From Tamarix chinensis (lineage: Eukaryota > Streptophyta > Magnoliopsida > Caryophyllales > Tamaricaceae), in the NCBI GenBank assembly GCA_030549775.1, contig CM060173.1, positions 29,144,032 through 29,208,031 on the forward strand: DNA of 64,000 nt, read 5' to 3'. The notes under the pieces were generated by a model. It was given only the letters and a program-made list of their open reading frames with translations. It ran no database searches and was not told the DNA's origin. How positions within the stretch are numbered: the stretch's first letter is position 1; the number at the start of each line of letters is the position of its first letter. Of the stretch, positions 27,301 through 39,360 are shown piece by piece. Made by a program: the position numbers and the translations under genes.

Positions 27301-30089
27301 TCTGGATAACGTATACAGGATTAGCAATGCAGGTAAAATTGCTTGAAACCTGCATCAAATTTATCCAGCTAATACTTGTATCACTGTCTCAATCAATAAG
27401 TCATCTTAACGATTCAAGGATAGCTATCCAAATATGAGTTCACCCATATCATGGACCAAAGTAAACAGTTTCAAGACACTACATGGAAATGCAGGGTTCA
27501 ATCGAAAAAATTATTCTGGCAGTATGCAGATTTTAAATGCATCAAAAGCAATTTGTGGAGCATAAAATAACCTGAAAGGCTAAAGAAGTCTTGCAAAGTA
27601 AACAATAGACCTCAATGTATAAACATATGGACATGCAATAACCTACCTTGGGTATGGATTTCCTTTGACAACTTTCTGTCCATATTTACGCCACCTATAA
27701 CCATCATCTAGGAGATCAACCTCACTAGTAGTTTGGACAATGATCCTAGGTTCTGTGACTGTCCTGTGTGAAGAAATTTGCTCAGCTGTCTGGCCTTCCA
27801 CATTCCTTTCCAATTGAAACACAAGATGTGTCAGCAACTTGGAGTAAGTTCATAATGTCCTCAAGGAGATTCAGCTCAAAACAAATACATTTGAAAGTAC
27901 AAGGGCCACAGAGCTACCTTCTCTTAGGATCACGCTCATCTTCATCTCCTTCCCGAACCCTACTGCCATCATCGCCCACTTCCTCACCATCACTAGATAC
28001 GTTATCGCCTGTTGCTTGGCTGGATTCTTGTTCCTTCCGTGATAACTGAAAAGGAAGGCCATCACCAGGTCCACTCATACTTCCGGTTGGGCATTGCAAA
28101 GCAGAGTCAGTGTTAGATTCAGTGTTATAGCTTCCATTAGTGTTCCCAGCACCTTTCAAACGCTTGGATTTTGGTGGATGGTGATTATGCTGGCCCTTGT
28201 AAATGATTTCAGTCACTTGCCCATCGAGAGAACGTTCCACCTTCTTCTTGACAGGACAACCTGGATGTGTACATTTATAATAACTTCGTGGAAATTCACT
28301 TCCCTTCACATGTTTCTGCCCATATTTCCGCCAGTTGTAGTGGTCATCAGCAGGCTTATCAACAAGAATAGAAGAAGGCTGGATTTCAGAATGGTTAGAA
28401 GGTTCCCTCGCCTCAGTTTTAGGTTCTGGGGCTAAAGGTAACGTGGTCTGTTGAGTCGAATGCGAAGGAATAAAGGATGAAAACGGAGCTAACGATGCAG
28501 GAGATGGAAAAGCATGAGCTTGTGCAGCTTGGGCTGTAACATGGGCTAATGCCTGCTGGTGAGACATCCCATACGGACCCTAAAAACCCAAATAATAGAA
28601 AGCAGGTACAGATTCAGTTACCAAGACAGTAATCATACACGACTCAAATCAACCAAGTAAAACACACTAAGCAGCAACCATTACAGACGTGCCAGGAGAA
28701 AGGAAATTATTAAAGTAACTAAACTTACATCATCCATCTGCAAAACTTTCTTTTAGGGATGTAGACGCAGGAGTCTTAGAGTCATTCTTTTGAAGCCCAT
28801 TTATAGAGGCAGCCAGATAGATCTCACGTCATTTATATTCATATAGAAAAAGATTTGCCAACGCCATAATCTCACCCGAGCCATAACTTAGAGCTAACCT
28901 CATGCCAAATAAAATTGGACTCAGCCGGTATCACTCTTCTACTGATAGAATTTGTCAGCAGTAATACGACTGACAAGCAGATGTATAAAGAGGGTTCGTC
29001 TCCTTAATCGGAGGCTTGGATAAAAGTAGTTAACTTCAACATTGTGGTCCAAGGGGGCGCAGTTTTGGAAATGAACAATGAATTTCCTTAAAACAAGAGC
29101 CTGTGGATATCACTTTCCATCTTTGTAAAAGCTAGCATACAACTCCAAACAGTTAAAAGTCGTTAACTTTTAATAGTTAGAATGAATAATTTCTTCCCTA
29201 AAAAGGCAATCACGTTGGGAAACACAAATTAGCAATACCTTCAGTATAACTTTTTTTGTTTTCTTCTTTATTTTTTCTTTTCTGTCGAGGGTAGGGGATT
29301 TCATACTATAAATCACTAATTTTAACTTGTAATGGAAAGAGAGAGAAAAGGAACCAAATATAACCCAAGGCCTCACATTTTTCCGTTTGAGGAATCCATA
29401 CCCCGAAATGATCTCTTATATATAGCGATATAATTGACGAATAATTGGGGACCAAAAATAAGCACTTCCCCCCCCCCCCCCAAAAAAAAGAAAGAAAAAG
29501 GACCCCATTTGATTATTGAAAACTTCCACGAAAAGGAAAATACGGCCAATAATGAATGAAAGTGTAAGCTGTGTTTGCTTCGCTTTGCTCGAAGTCAATA
29601 GTTCTCCTTCAACGCCGAATTCAGATACAACTACCTTAATAAATCCCACCGTAACACGCAAAAAAAAATTTAGCAAACAGACCACCATACCTGACCAGGA
29701 AACAACCCAGGCGACTCGAGCAAAGTAGCCGGACTCAACCCAGGTGGAATCGTAAACATTTGTGGCTGACTAACTAACAAACCCGTCGGCCGATTCTGCT
29801 TAAATCGAAAACCAACATCTCCACCACCACCCTCTCCGGAAGTCTTATTATCTTCGGTCATAAAACTAGGTCTTAGAGCAGCAGGAGAAGCCATAGCCCC
29901 AGCAAGAAGCTGAGAGAAAGATCGACAGTCATTGTCAGGATCACTGTCGGCAAAGAAACTAGACACAAGAGTCAGGGGGCCTGGACTTGCCCCAAACCCG
30001 CCTGTAAACAACGCCTCCATCGAGGTTCTCGGTGGTACTGATATCATCGTTGGTCGACCCGCCGGCTTCGAACAGTTGTGGTCAGACAT
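21320..30089 (-). CDS. WRKY3/WRKY4: Group I WRKY transcription factor (WRKY3/WRKY4-like), 500 aa, 4 exons
   Basis: Exons in transcript order: 30089-29691, 28579-27918, 27805-27647, 21602-21320, joined by GT-AG introns in matching phase (1503 nt including stop). The N-terminus carries the family blocks [20 protein letters not shown] and [10 protein letters not shown], then an SP cluster ([13 protein letters not shown]) of the kind MAP kinases phosphorylate in group I WRKYs. WRKY domain 1: WRKYGQK at 216-222, zinc ligands C236, C241, H264, H266 (CX4C-X22-HXH). A KSKR basic motif follows. WRKY domain 2: WRKYGQK at 392-398, ligands C412, C417, H441, H443 (CX4C-X23-HXH). Such proteins bind W-box DNA (TTGAC core) in the nucleus and modulate pathogen and stress responses. 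The block DPKRRNVEG...[22 protein letters not shown] closely matches WRKY3/4. An in-frame ATG ten codons upstream (30119) is less likely the start. The third intron is 6044 bp. Confidence 0.95.
21603..27646 (-). other. Giant R-type intron of the WRKY gene (6.0 kb)
   Basis: It splits the C-terminal WRKY domain after NPYPR, the position conserved in WRKY genes. The donor is AG|GTAGGT (minus strand, 27647/27646) and the acceptor gacag|G (21603/21602). Much of its length is one LTR element (23983-26605). The rest, 21603-23982 and 26611-27646, shows no supported gene. Confidence 0.9.
23978..26610 (+). mobile_element. Complete non-autonomous LTR retrotransposon (2.6 kb) inside the WRKY intron
   Basis: A perfect 5-bp duplication TCTTC (23978-23982, 26606-26610) brackets 23983-26605. 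Two diverged direct LTRs start TGTCAC (23983 and 26129). They share blocks such as ttagttaattagggtttttg, an ATAAAAGG region and a CT-rich leader, and the right LTR ends ACCA at 26605. A primer site TGGTATCAAAGC (24416-24427) follows LTR 1, and a purine-rich agaagagagtaa precedes LTR 2. The 1.7-kb interior has no intact gag-pol. A frame running into LTR 2 reads [15 protein letters not shown], faintly like the end of a chromovirus-type gypsy pol. Stretches near 24560-24800 and 25270-25605, with repeated ccgatat/cgcaat words, may be further small insertions. Confidence 0.8.
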
Positions 30090-30660
30090 CAGGAAAGAAA
30101 CGGGGAGAAAAAACACCACGTCAATGAGTGTTTTACATTAATAGATCGAAAAAATGGTAGCTTTTGTCAGCCACTTTCCTTTTTTCTGTATACCCTTTTC
30201 TGGTTGAACACACAAATGTTGCCGTAGCCTCCAATTTGTATCTTTTTTCGAACCTGCCTGCGAACGGAGATCAGATAATCAGTAGCAAAGTCCACGCCGC
30301 AGATACGGAAAAGTAGGCTGTATTTCTCCGCCTCTGTCCTTTTTTTTTTCGTTTTTCCCCGCTCAGTTTTTCGTGCTCTTTGTTTATTGGCTTGGCTTAT
30401 ATTAAAATCTGGAACTTTTCTTTGGATTGTCTGTGCGAACGGGAAATTGGCGAAATAGAGAGGGAAGGCGGCTACACGATTGTCGTGACTCATGATTGGT
30501 TTTCATTCTTCCTTTACATAAATGTCCCTTATCATTCCCTGAAACCGCCATAATGCCATTCACAAGCAATTTGTACAAGGGATTGTCATACGAAACCGTC
30601 GCATTGCCATTTAGAATTAGAAGGACCACAACTGCAAGTTAATGCTAAGCCTGGTTTTCT
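30090..30660 (-). promoter_or_regulatory. 5' leader and promoter-proximal region of the WRKY gene
   Basis: Upstream of the WRKY ATG. An in-frame ATG at 30119 would add ten hydrophobic residues and may act as an alternative start. A TGAC core (minus-strand TTGACG near 30119-30124) could be a weak W-box-like site, relevant because WRKY genes are often autoregulated. No TATA box was assigned. Confidence 0.35.
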
Positions 30661-31356
30661 TAACCTTCGTATAGTCGGATTAAAAAAACATCAATCGGAT
30701 TAGATTAAATAATATTAATCATTATTATAATGATTATATAATATAATAATTATTAATATTAATTATATTTTTACAAAACTCAAAATCGTAGAAAAAGTTA
30801 AACAACCAAAACAAAACATTTTAAAAACGTAACAAGAGTCAAAAGAATAAAAAAAATTATAAATATTTTTTCTATAATTATAATAATAAATATATTTTAA
30901 AATTTTTGAGTATTACATTAATTATATTCTTAATATTATTGTAAGTATTATTACTATAATTATTGTTATGAATATTAATATTATAATTATTATTATTATT
31001 ATAACTATTATGATTGTCATTATTATAAGGATAATTGTTATTATAACTATTATAATAGTTATTATTATTATGATAATTATTATAACAACTATTTTGATAG
31101 TTATTGTTATAGCTATTAATTAAGTGAGTATAATAATTATTGATATAATTATTTTAATTAATAATAATAATATATTTATTAGAATTGTAATTATTAATAT
31201 TATTATGAATATTATTAATAGTACTATTATAATTGTAACTATTAAGATAATTTTATTTATTATAATTATGAACTATTATTATTATAATTAATGTGATTAT
31301 AATTATTAATATAATTATTTAAATACTAAATTTATTGTGATTATTGTTAGTATTAT
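30661..31356. repeat. Low-complexity A/T-only tract (cryptic ATT/TTA repeats)
   Basis: Almost pure ATT/ATA/TTA permutations with few G or C. It resumes at 34023 after an insertion at 31357-34022, so both parts were one tract of about 0.9 kb before the insertion. Confidence 0.7.
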
Positions 31357-32331
31357 TGCAATACCCTATCATTTTTGTTGATAATAATAATATAACAAGA
31401 TTTGTCTCGTAAATAAATAAATATTGATAAATGATTTTATAGATGGTAGAAATTCAACTTAGTATTTAATATTTTATCCCTAGTAAATTATGATAACTAG
31501 TTAGAGTAAAAATTTTATCTTCCATTATTATCTAAGTCAAAAAAAAAAATAGATAGCCTTAAGGTGATCACCTAACTATATGTAAATACATCTACATGTG
31601 TAAATACTAAATAGGGCATCCGTGTATGGTAAAATTTGGGTCATCAGAATTAGTTAATTTCATATAGGTAAAGAATATAGATATAGAAAAGCTTATATAC
31701 AGGCCTAGCCCGAACAGAACCTTATTAATAGTCCCTCCCGAACCCTTTATCACCCGTCTATTGTTGTTTGTTACATACTTACATTAAGTATGGGACGCCG
31801 GCCATAAAAAATCTGCCCCACACGCCATAGAAGGGGACAAAGGCTCGGTTCTGCTCAATATTTTGATTGGGCTCTTTACTCTGCTGCCATTGATCACACG
31901 TCCCACCAATGGAAATTTGAAGTTAAGTATTATGGTCGCCAATTTCTTTTCTCATCCCTTCGTTCATCGTCCAATAGGAAGTTGCACTGAAGATAAGAAT
32001 TATGGCAGTTCTTGAATCGTTGATCTTAGGAGAATAGTTTTTGCTTTTGGGTTGTTTTGTCCCTATTTAGTTTAATAGCTCGTAGAGAGTCGAGTAGTTT
32101 AGCATGCAATTGATTGCTATTCCAAAAGGTTATTATTTTATATGATTTTGGTTGTATTTAGGGTACGTTGTTGTGCTTCAAATTTTACTTATGCCATTGA
32201 TTTGAAAGAATTTAAGATGCATGTACATCATATTATAAAGTAATTGGACAATGGCTGGATATGGTTATAATCCGATGGTCCTTATTTAGTTAGATAATTG
32301 GCCAAATTAATGATTTACGGGTCATAATAAG

Positions 32332-32371
<40 letters not shown>

Positions 32372-34027
32372 AACGAACCTTCTTGGTAGATAAAATTTGT
32401 GTGTGTGTGTGTTAGTATTGATGATGATTTGTTATTAATTTATTAAGACATTTATCTAGTGAACATTTGTCGATCGAAATTGCTTTTCAGATAATACTAC
32501 TTTCAACCTACATATGTATTTGTTTATCGGTGAGTGTGCATGTATAACTTAATTGCATGCTTGTTTGAAGTAAATGGTATTGATTGATTACATGACTTTA
32601 CCTAGATATCGATGATCATCTTATTATACGTAGTCCCTAAGAAAAATGATTTTATTTTGTGAATTAAATTTAAATGTGGATTTTTGATTAATTTGATGCA
32701 AAGGTTGTATTTTATAAGTGTGTTATAAGAGTTTAATTTTTAATATGCATTTTTTTTATAGAGATGTGACTTATAAATTATTGTCTTTATTATCAATATG
32801 CTACAAGACCAATATTTTATATGATTGAATTACATTTTGTTAATTTTGTGTATGCAATATTAAACCCTAGAATATTTTGGTTGGCTTTGACTTAGTTTGA
32901 TTCCTTTTATTTTAAGTGTTGGTTTGAATAATTTTTATTATTCTAGAGTTGGGAATAGAGTGGTGACCCAAGTAGGTATATTTCTATTTAATATGGGAAA
33001 TTTATCCATTATGAAAAGTGGATAAAGTAGAGTACATGTAGTGGATTGTATGATCTTGTATGACTATACTTAATTAAAATACCATAACTTTAAGTGGAAT
33101 ATAAAGTGGGATTTAGGTCCTTTAAGTTTGGCCTCCTCAAGTTGATGATAAGCAATAGCCTTTCTTTTTCTATTGTGGATATTTATTTAATCATTAGCTG
33201 TGTCTAATTAAGGCTCCTCATCTACTCTATAAGTTTCTCTAGATCTTATTAGGGGGTGTGTACAATTAAGGACAAGATAACCGAGATGGTAGGTCTTCAG
33301 ACTTTTGTTATCCCCTTTGGAAAATGTCCTCTGAGATGACTTGGGTGTGATTTCTAATTCTCCTGTAGATGGTGGTAGGTCTTCAAACCTTGATTTACTA
33401 GGTGACCACCTAGTTGGTTAACCTCTTTAATAATTGGAAGTTGTAATCATCTAAAGGAAAGATTAATAATCAAATGTTTTATTGATTCTTGTTTGGTTTT
33501 CTTATATGATTCGGTGTGTATATATATACACTTCTATATTTTATTTCATTATACTTATGTGTTACTTACCTGTTAATCTAGATATCTTATTACATATTTT
33601 AAATAAGACTGTGATGATCTATGATATATATGGTGAATATATAACATAGTGTAGATTGAATATAAATATGTTAAAGGTGTGAATGTCATGCATGGTAAAA
33701 AAGAATGAGAGTGGTGATAATTTTTATAGTCTTATTTATCTCTAATGACTACTTCCATAGAACCTAGTTGTATTAATCGTTTCATTTCCATTTTACATTC
33801 AATTGGTTTTGTTGAGTATTATACATGGTTATTTTCTTTTAGTTAATAATAAAGGCTGATTCACTTTCTTATTTTATCCAGCATTAGAAGCTAGTGTAAG
33901 TAAAATAATGGTGTCTATTTACATTGATTATGGCGATAATACCCTCATCGCGTTAAGCTTCTATATATATATTTCCTTATTTTCCTAGTGGATTGGTTTT
34001 AAAAAAAAATAGGGTCATTACAATTAT
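31352..34027. mobile_element. Large LTR-like non-coding element, 2666 bp, with perfect 5-bp duplication
   Basis: ATTAT at 31352-31356 and 34023-34027 flanks 31357-34022. The left end TGCAATACCCTAT and the right end (reverse complement TGTAATGACCCTATTTTT) look like the B-end and A-end of the family at 34-62 kb. The host is a simple A/T tract, so the duplication alone is weaker evidence than the ends. There is no gag, pol or transposase. An AT run lies at about 32336-32364. Best read as a solo-LTR-like copy of an older subfamily. Confidence 0.6.
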
Positions 34028-34489
34028 AATTATAATAATAATTAATATTAATAAGTTAATAATTATATTCATAATTATGAATATTATTCTTATTAATATA
34101 ATCATTTTTATTTTCATTGATACTAATCATATCACCATTAATCAGATCATATCAACACTTATTAAATCAGATCATATCAGGCCATAAAATTAGGTTGAAA
34201 AAAAAGAGCATAACTATTGAACTAATTAAGCCATAAAAAAGGCCTGCATGAGTGACTATTGAGCTTAATATTAACTATTAAGCTAATTGTGCTACAAAAA
34301 AAGGCCTATATCGGTGATTAAAATGTTCAAAACATTGAGCCAAAGTGGCTCGAGCCTATGTTCTTGCATTGGCTCAGAAAAAGCAAGGAAGCAAGAGAGA
34401 AAGAAAAATAAAATAGGGTGAGAGAAAAAGTAGTGAATGGAAAAGAAAAGAAAAGGCAACTTAAATTAATTTTTTCGACATATTTTATT
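34028..34489. other. Non-coding DNA with a short imperfect tandem repeat
   Basis: After the A/T tract, 34200-34320 contains two imperfect units of about 75-85 bp, each with ...aactattga/aagctaatt... followed by an A run and aaggcct. No gene. Confidence 0.45.
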
Positions 34490-35565
34490 ATAATTGAAAT
34501 ACCCCAAAATTTAACTAACCCTAATCTCAAGTAATTAATATCATAACCTAATTTTAACCTCAACAAAATTATTTTTCTATCTTATCCTAACTCCTTAATC
34601 ATAAATCTTAAACTGACCCTACTTTTTATTTCGAGTTATTAATATCTTCCTAACCTAAACCAAATCTCGAATGATCGTTTAATTAATTTATCCTAATATC
34701 CCAACCTAAATTATTTTAACCTAAACCTAAATCTAAACCCACACTATCTCCTTTTTCTCCTTTTGCTTTTTCTTCTCCTTTCTTTTGTGCTTTTCCTTAT
34801 TCTCTTCCCTTCCACTTGTGTGCACGAATCCCCCTACCAAGCCTACCCTCTCCCTCCATCAACTCTCCCCTCCTCAACTTAAGGGTCTGCATTGAAAATT
34901 TTAGTCGATGGCAACCCATCTCTATACATGTGTATGTATATCTAAACCCAACAATAAATGCCCCGACCACCCTCTCTTCTCTCCCTTTTGTTTTGTACGG
35001 CAATATGGCAATCATATTTCTCCTTCACCTCTCCTTGTCACCATGAAAATAACCTCAAAAAACCCCACCTATGATGAAATACCCCAAAACCCTAATTTAG
35101 GAAATTGTGGTAAAATAAGGATTTATTAGGGAAATTTATTAAATAAATTATTTTTATTAAAATAAGAGGGAATTAATTAAGGCAAATCTAGGAGAAATAA
35201 TAAATAATTTAAATAGGAAAATTTGAGTATTTTGCTAATTAAAATGGAATTTAGGAAAAATCTTTCAAAAACTCTAAATTAACCTAAAAAGAGAATTTAA
35301 TTATTATGTTAATATTAATATTTTTTTAATATCCCAAAATACCTAAAATATGTTAATTAACCCCAACCCACCCTTTTCCTTTCATTTCCTTTTTCATTTT
35401 TCTTCTCTTCCTTCTTCCTTTCTTTTTCTCCTTTTCCCCCTGACCTAGGCCAGTCCGCCTCTGAGCGGCCCAGGCCTGCGTCGCCCCCTTCTTTTCTTTT
35501 CCTGACCGGTCGGGCTCCCTTTTCCTTTATTTCTTTCTTTCTCCTAGGCCACCAGTCTAGCCCCT

Positions 35566-35715
35566 TTCTTCTTCTTCTTCTTCTTCTTCTTCTTCTTCTT
35601 CTTCTTCTTCTTCTTCTTCTTCTTCTTCTTCTTCTTCTTCTTCTTCTTCTTCTTCTTCTTCTTCTTCTTCTTCTTCTTCTTCTTCTTCTTCTTCTTCTTC
35701 TTCTTCTTCTTCTTC
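35566..35715 (+). repeat. TTC microsatellite, 50 perfect units
   Basis: 150 bases of uninterrupted TTC (GAA on the other strand), inside the CT-rich block of nest level 2. Its perfection suggests recent expansion within an otherwise old element. GAA/TTC runs of this length can form triplex DNA. Confidence 0.97.
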
Positions 35716-36049
35716 CTCACGCACCGCCTGCAACTCTCCTTGATCGGGGCCAAAATTTATGCCGCTGACCACGCCATTTGACCAACCATTCCTCCCCTCT
35801 TGTCCCCACCGTCTTTCCTGTCATTTCAACCTAGTCGGCCATTCCCTCTCTTGCATGTGCCCATCCCCTCTTCCCGTCAAAAATGGCCTCCAATAGTAGA
35901 CCTACCCTGGCCTACCATCGCTGGCTAGTACACCCATACCCCTTGCCCCCTATTTTCCCACTCCCCTCTATCATTTTCCCTTCCAATTGACCTATATTTA
36001 CCCTCGTAGGCAGCCATAATCAGGTTTCGATTTTTGCAACCCAGAAAAT

Positions 36050-36450
36050 TAACCTCGCACCACCACCTAAACAAACCAACTTTCCTCCGCCGTCAGCCAT
36101 CACCACTGCCCACGTTGCCCACCAAAGCCTTCCCTGCACCACCCTCTACAGAATTGAGCCTCCCTCTTCCCTTGCCTTGCCCTGCATGAGCCACCCCCGC
36201 CGTGCAAAGTCGCCCTCCCGAACAACCCACTTTGACCTCTCGTCGCCCTTCGTGCCACTGTCTGCCACTAATTTCATTGTCAATAACACCACCTCTACCC
36301 TCCAAAACAACCAAGGGACCTTACTCTACCTCCCCACACCTCCATCTCCCCCTAATTCCCTCTCCCCTAGCCTATACCCCCATCTCTCCACCTCTCTTCC
36401 TCCTCCACCGCCACCACCGCCGGCGACTCCACCACCAAGCCTAGGTGGTA
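36050..36450 (+). other. CT-rich, proline-coding block of nest level 2
   Basis: It encodes a short proline/serine-rich frame (36177-36503) with SLSPSLYPHLSTS and PPPPPPPPATPPPSLG. A homologous frame exists on the minus strand of level 4 (44040-44390: SPSL, PPATPPPSLG). There is no splice structure or known domain, so I do not call a gene. Similar CT-rich blocks lie at 38240-39360, 48690-49300 and 58640-59740. Confidence 0.5.
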
Positions 36451-36625
36451 TTCTAATTTCCCTAATCCTTAAAACTTTTTATATAAGGGTTAATGATAAT
36501 TAATATTAATAGTATTACTCTTAATATTATTATTAATTATTATTATTAGTGTTATTATGATGTTATAACTCTTATTTCAGAAATATTTCTAACTAATGGA
36601 ATTTTTATTTAAAAGGCTACAATTT

Positions 36626-36707
<82 letters not shown>

Positions 36708-36857
36708 TCATTATTATTATCATTATTTTCTTACTAATACTATTAATACTAACTTTGGCCATTATCACCTTTACTATTAGTATGAATGTTAATTGGGACC
36801 CTTATAGTACTATTATCCTTTTTTATTATTATCCTTATTATGCTTAACATTATTATT

Positions 36858-36889
<32 letters not shown>

Positions 36890-37046
36890 TACTACTATTA
36901 TTATTATAATTTCTATCATCATAATTATTATTATTCTATTATACTTGACCATATTATCACCAAGATTACTACTATTATAATTTCTAGAACCTTATTAGCA
37001 TTATTCTCAAGATTGAAACTGTTATTATTATTATTATTATTATTAT

Positions 37047-37084
<38 letters not shown>

Positions 37085-37102
37085 CTACTACTACTACTAC
37101 TA
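36626..37102. repeat. Succession of trinucleotide tracts with a palindromic AGT/ACT junction
   Basis: An ATT run passes directly into an ACT run (about 36629-36710). An ATC run follows near 36856-36888, and then an ATT run leading into AGT repeats (about 37047-37083) that switch to ACT repeats (37084-37102). The AGT/ACT junction is a long perfect inverted repeat that can form a hairpin. Level 4 has the equivalent AAT/AGT tracts at 43560-43985. Confidence 0.9.
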
Positions 37103-38239
37103 GCATTTTTAATATAAGTATCATTATGGTCACTACTTTTATGTTGTTTACATCACTATTATTATTATTACTAGAGTTTGGGCCGATATTAGTATTATTA
37201 CTAATACTAATAATAATAGTATTATTAGTAATATTGAAACTATTACTTTTAATACTATGAATATCACTAAGACTTACTTTGGTTAGTAGTGGCATGATTA
37301 ATTATTTTGAGAATAATAACCCTACTTTTAATTATAAAACTACTATTATCATTATTATTCCTAATAGTAGGCCATAATAGGGGTAAGATAGGAAATGATG
37401 GCAATTTTGGCAAGAGGGAGATTAACCCATAGTGTTTCCCTCTTATAGGTGAATTAAGCCAAAAATCTAAGGAGGTGTAGGAGCGTGCTCCAAACCCAGC
37501 GTCGTTTTAGGTAAGGGTGTAGCTAAGGCTTCATGTGTGTTATGTGTCTTATATGCCTTAGATGTCCTGTATAATTATATGTTGTGTACCTTGTGCTATT
37601 ATCTTAACTATTTTATGTGTCGTGCATATTGGAACGGAGGTATGTTCTTATGCTTTTTTCTGGTATGTGCTAATATGGATATGTTGCAAGTTGTGACGTG
37701 ATTTGGTGTGGCCCTTTAGGACCTACATGCTAGGATATTTAATGTGGTGATATGGGATGGGGGCATGAAAAAGAAAAATGGGAAATTAAGATAACCAAGG
37801 AGAAGTAAGTTGGCTAACGTAGGTAAGAATGACCTAAATAATCTATGATCCATAAGTGGTGAATAAAGGGGGGACTTAAATAAAATGGAAGAGTGGGAGA
37901 ATCTAGGGGTTGTATGAGATAGTTAAAGTCCGTGTAATCTCCCGAAATTTTAAAAGCCCATAATTTAATAAATAAATTTTATTTGGGATAAACTAGCCTT
38001 TAAATATATTTAATTTAATTATTTTATGGATTTTCGAGTATATAAAATTGGTTATAAATATTTAATAAATTAAAATAAATATTTTGTTATTTTATAACAC
38101 TCTTATTATTTAAATAATTTTTCAAACCATTATTTTACTAAAATTTATCTTTTTTAAATCCTCATATTTTAATTATATTAAATTAAATTATTAAATAAAT
38201 TTATTACCCAAAATATTGTATTTTATTATTTTATAAATT

Positions 38240-39360
38240 AAATTATTTTATTTAATCCCATTTTCCCTTTTCTTTTTCCTTTTTCCCTTTTCTTCTCCTT
38301 TTTCTCTTTTCTTTCTTCTCCTTTTTTCTTTCCTTGGGCTGCTGGCTGGCTTGGCTCCCCTACGCCCTGCACTTGGGCCGAAGTCCCGCTTCCTCTCCCC
38401 CCTCCCCTTCTCCCTCACACGAGCCCAGCCAGCCTTCCTCCTTTCTCTTCTTTCCTTCTCCCCAACCGGGCTGGCCCGCGTCCTTCTCCCCTTCGGTCGG
38501 CCTGCGCACGCAGCCTTCCCCTCCCCTTCTTCTTTCTTTCTTCTTCTTCCTCTTTCCCGATGAAAGACCCGACCACCCCGCCATCTCCGCCACCCTACCT
38601 GTAACCCCCTTCCCCCTATTGATCTCCCTATCTATCTATCTCTCTCTCCCGCCATTTCTCTACATCATCCCGGCCCCCACCATCCCTCTCTCCCTTCCCC
38701 CATGCCCTACCATACCTCTCTTCTCCCTCTCCCTGCAACTCTCATTCCCCTACCACCCTACCACTGCCCTTGAGCCACCCTATCCTCTCATTTCTATTCC
38801 TCTTCTTTTTCTTCCTCCTTCCCTACCTCATTCTGCATTTTCTCGAGCCTCACATGCCTCCCCGTCCCTCTTCTTCTCCCTTTCTTCTCCTCCTATCTCT
38901 CACCCTGGTTTTGCTTCACTGATGTTGCCACCTCAACAGCCACCTGCACCACCCCTGCCACCCTCTACCTCACCCCCGAACCACCCCACAGTACCCCTCG
39001 AACCACCCCGCAGCCTCGTTCAATGGAGGTATGGTTCCGCTGCCGTTTCGCCACCTCTACGGCCACCAAACTAATCCCTGCAACCCCCTCTACCACCCCC
39101 AAACCTCCTTTGGCCGAAACCACCACCCAAAAGCCTTCATTTTCCCCTCCCTTTTCCTTCCTTCTCAACCCCTCCCCCTCGACTCACCTAGGCAGCCCCC
39201 CTTCGCAGTCTCGCTGCCCCCGCCGCCGCCACCCTTAGCCGCCATCAACCCATCCGCGACCACTACCTACACCCGCTCTCCACCTCTGCACCCTTCCTTT
39301 GACTTAAATCCTCTCCCGCATACCCTCTTTCCTAGCCCCAAAACCCCAACCCGAAAATAG
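38240..39360 (+). other. CT-rich block with long proline/serine-rich open frame, nest level 3
   Basis: This 1.1-kb block is overwhelmingly C and T on the + strand. A 246-codon open frame (38334-39074) is made of Pro, Ser, Leu and Phe with no domain. Open frames are expected by chance here because the + strand rarely spells stops. Corresponding blocks in other copies are equally biased, so this looks like a structural property of the element and not a gene. Confidence 0.6.

Noticed and set aside
35544..35772. Poly-Lys and poly-Glu open frames
   Set aside because: Pure translation of the TTC/GAA microsatellite.
38334..39074. 246-codon open reading frame, Pro/Ser/Leu-rich
   Set aside because: It lies in a CT-rich block inside a transposable element. 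Such composition rarely produces stops, and there is no domain, splice support or conserved start.
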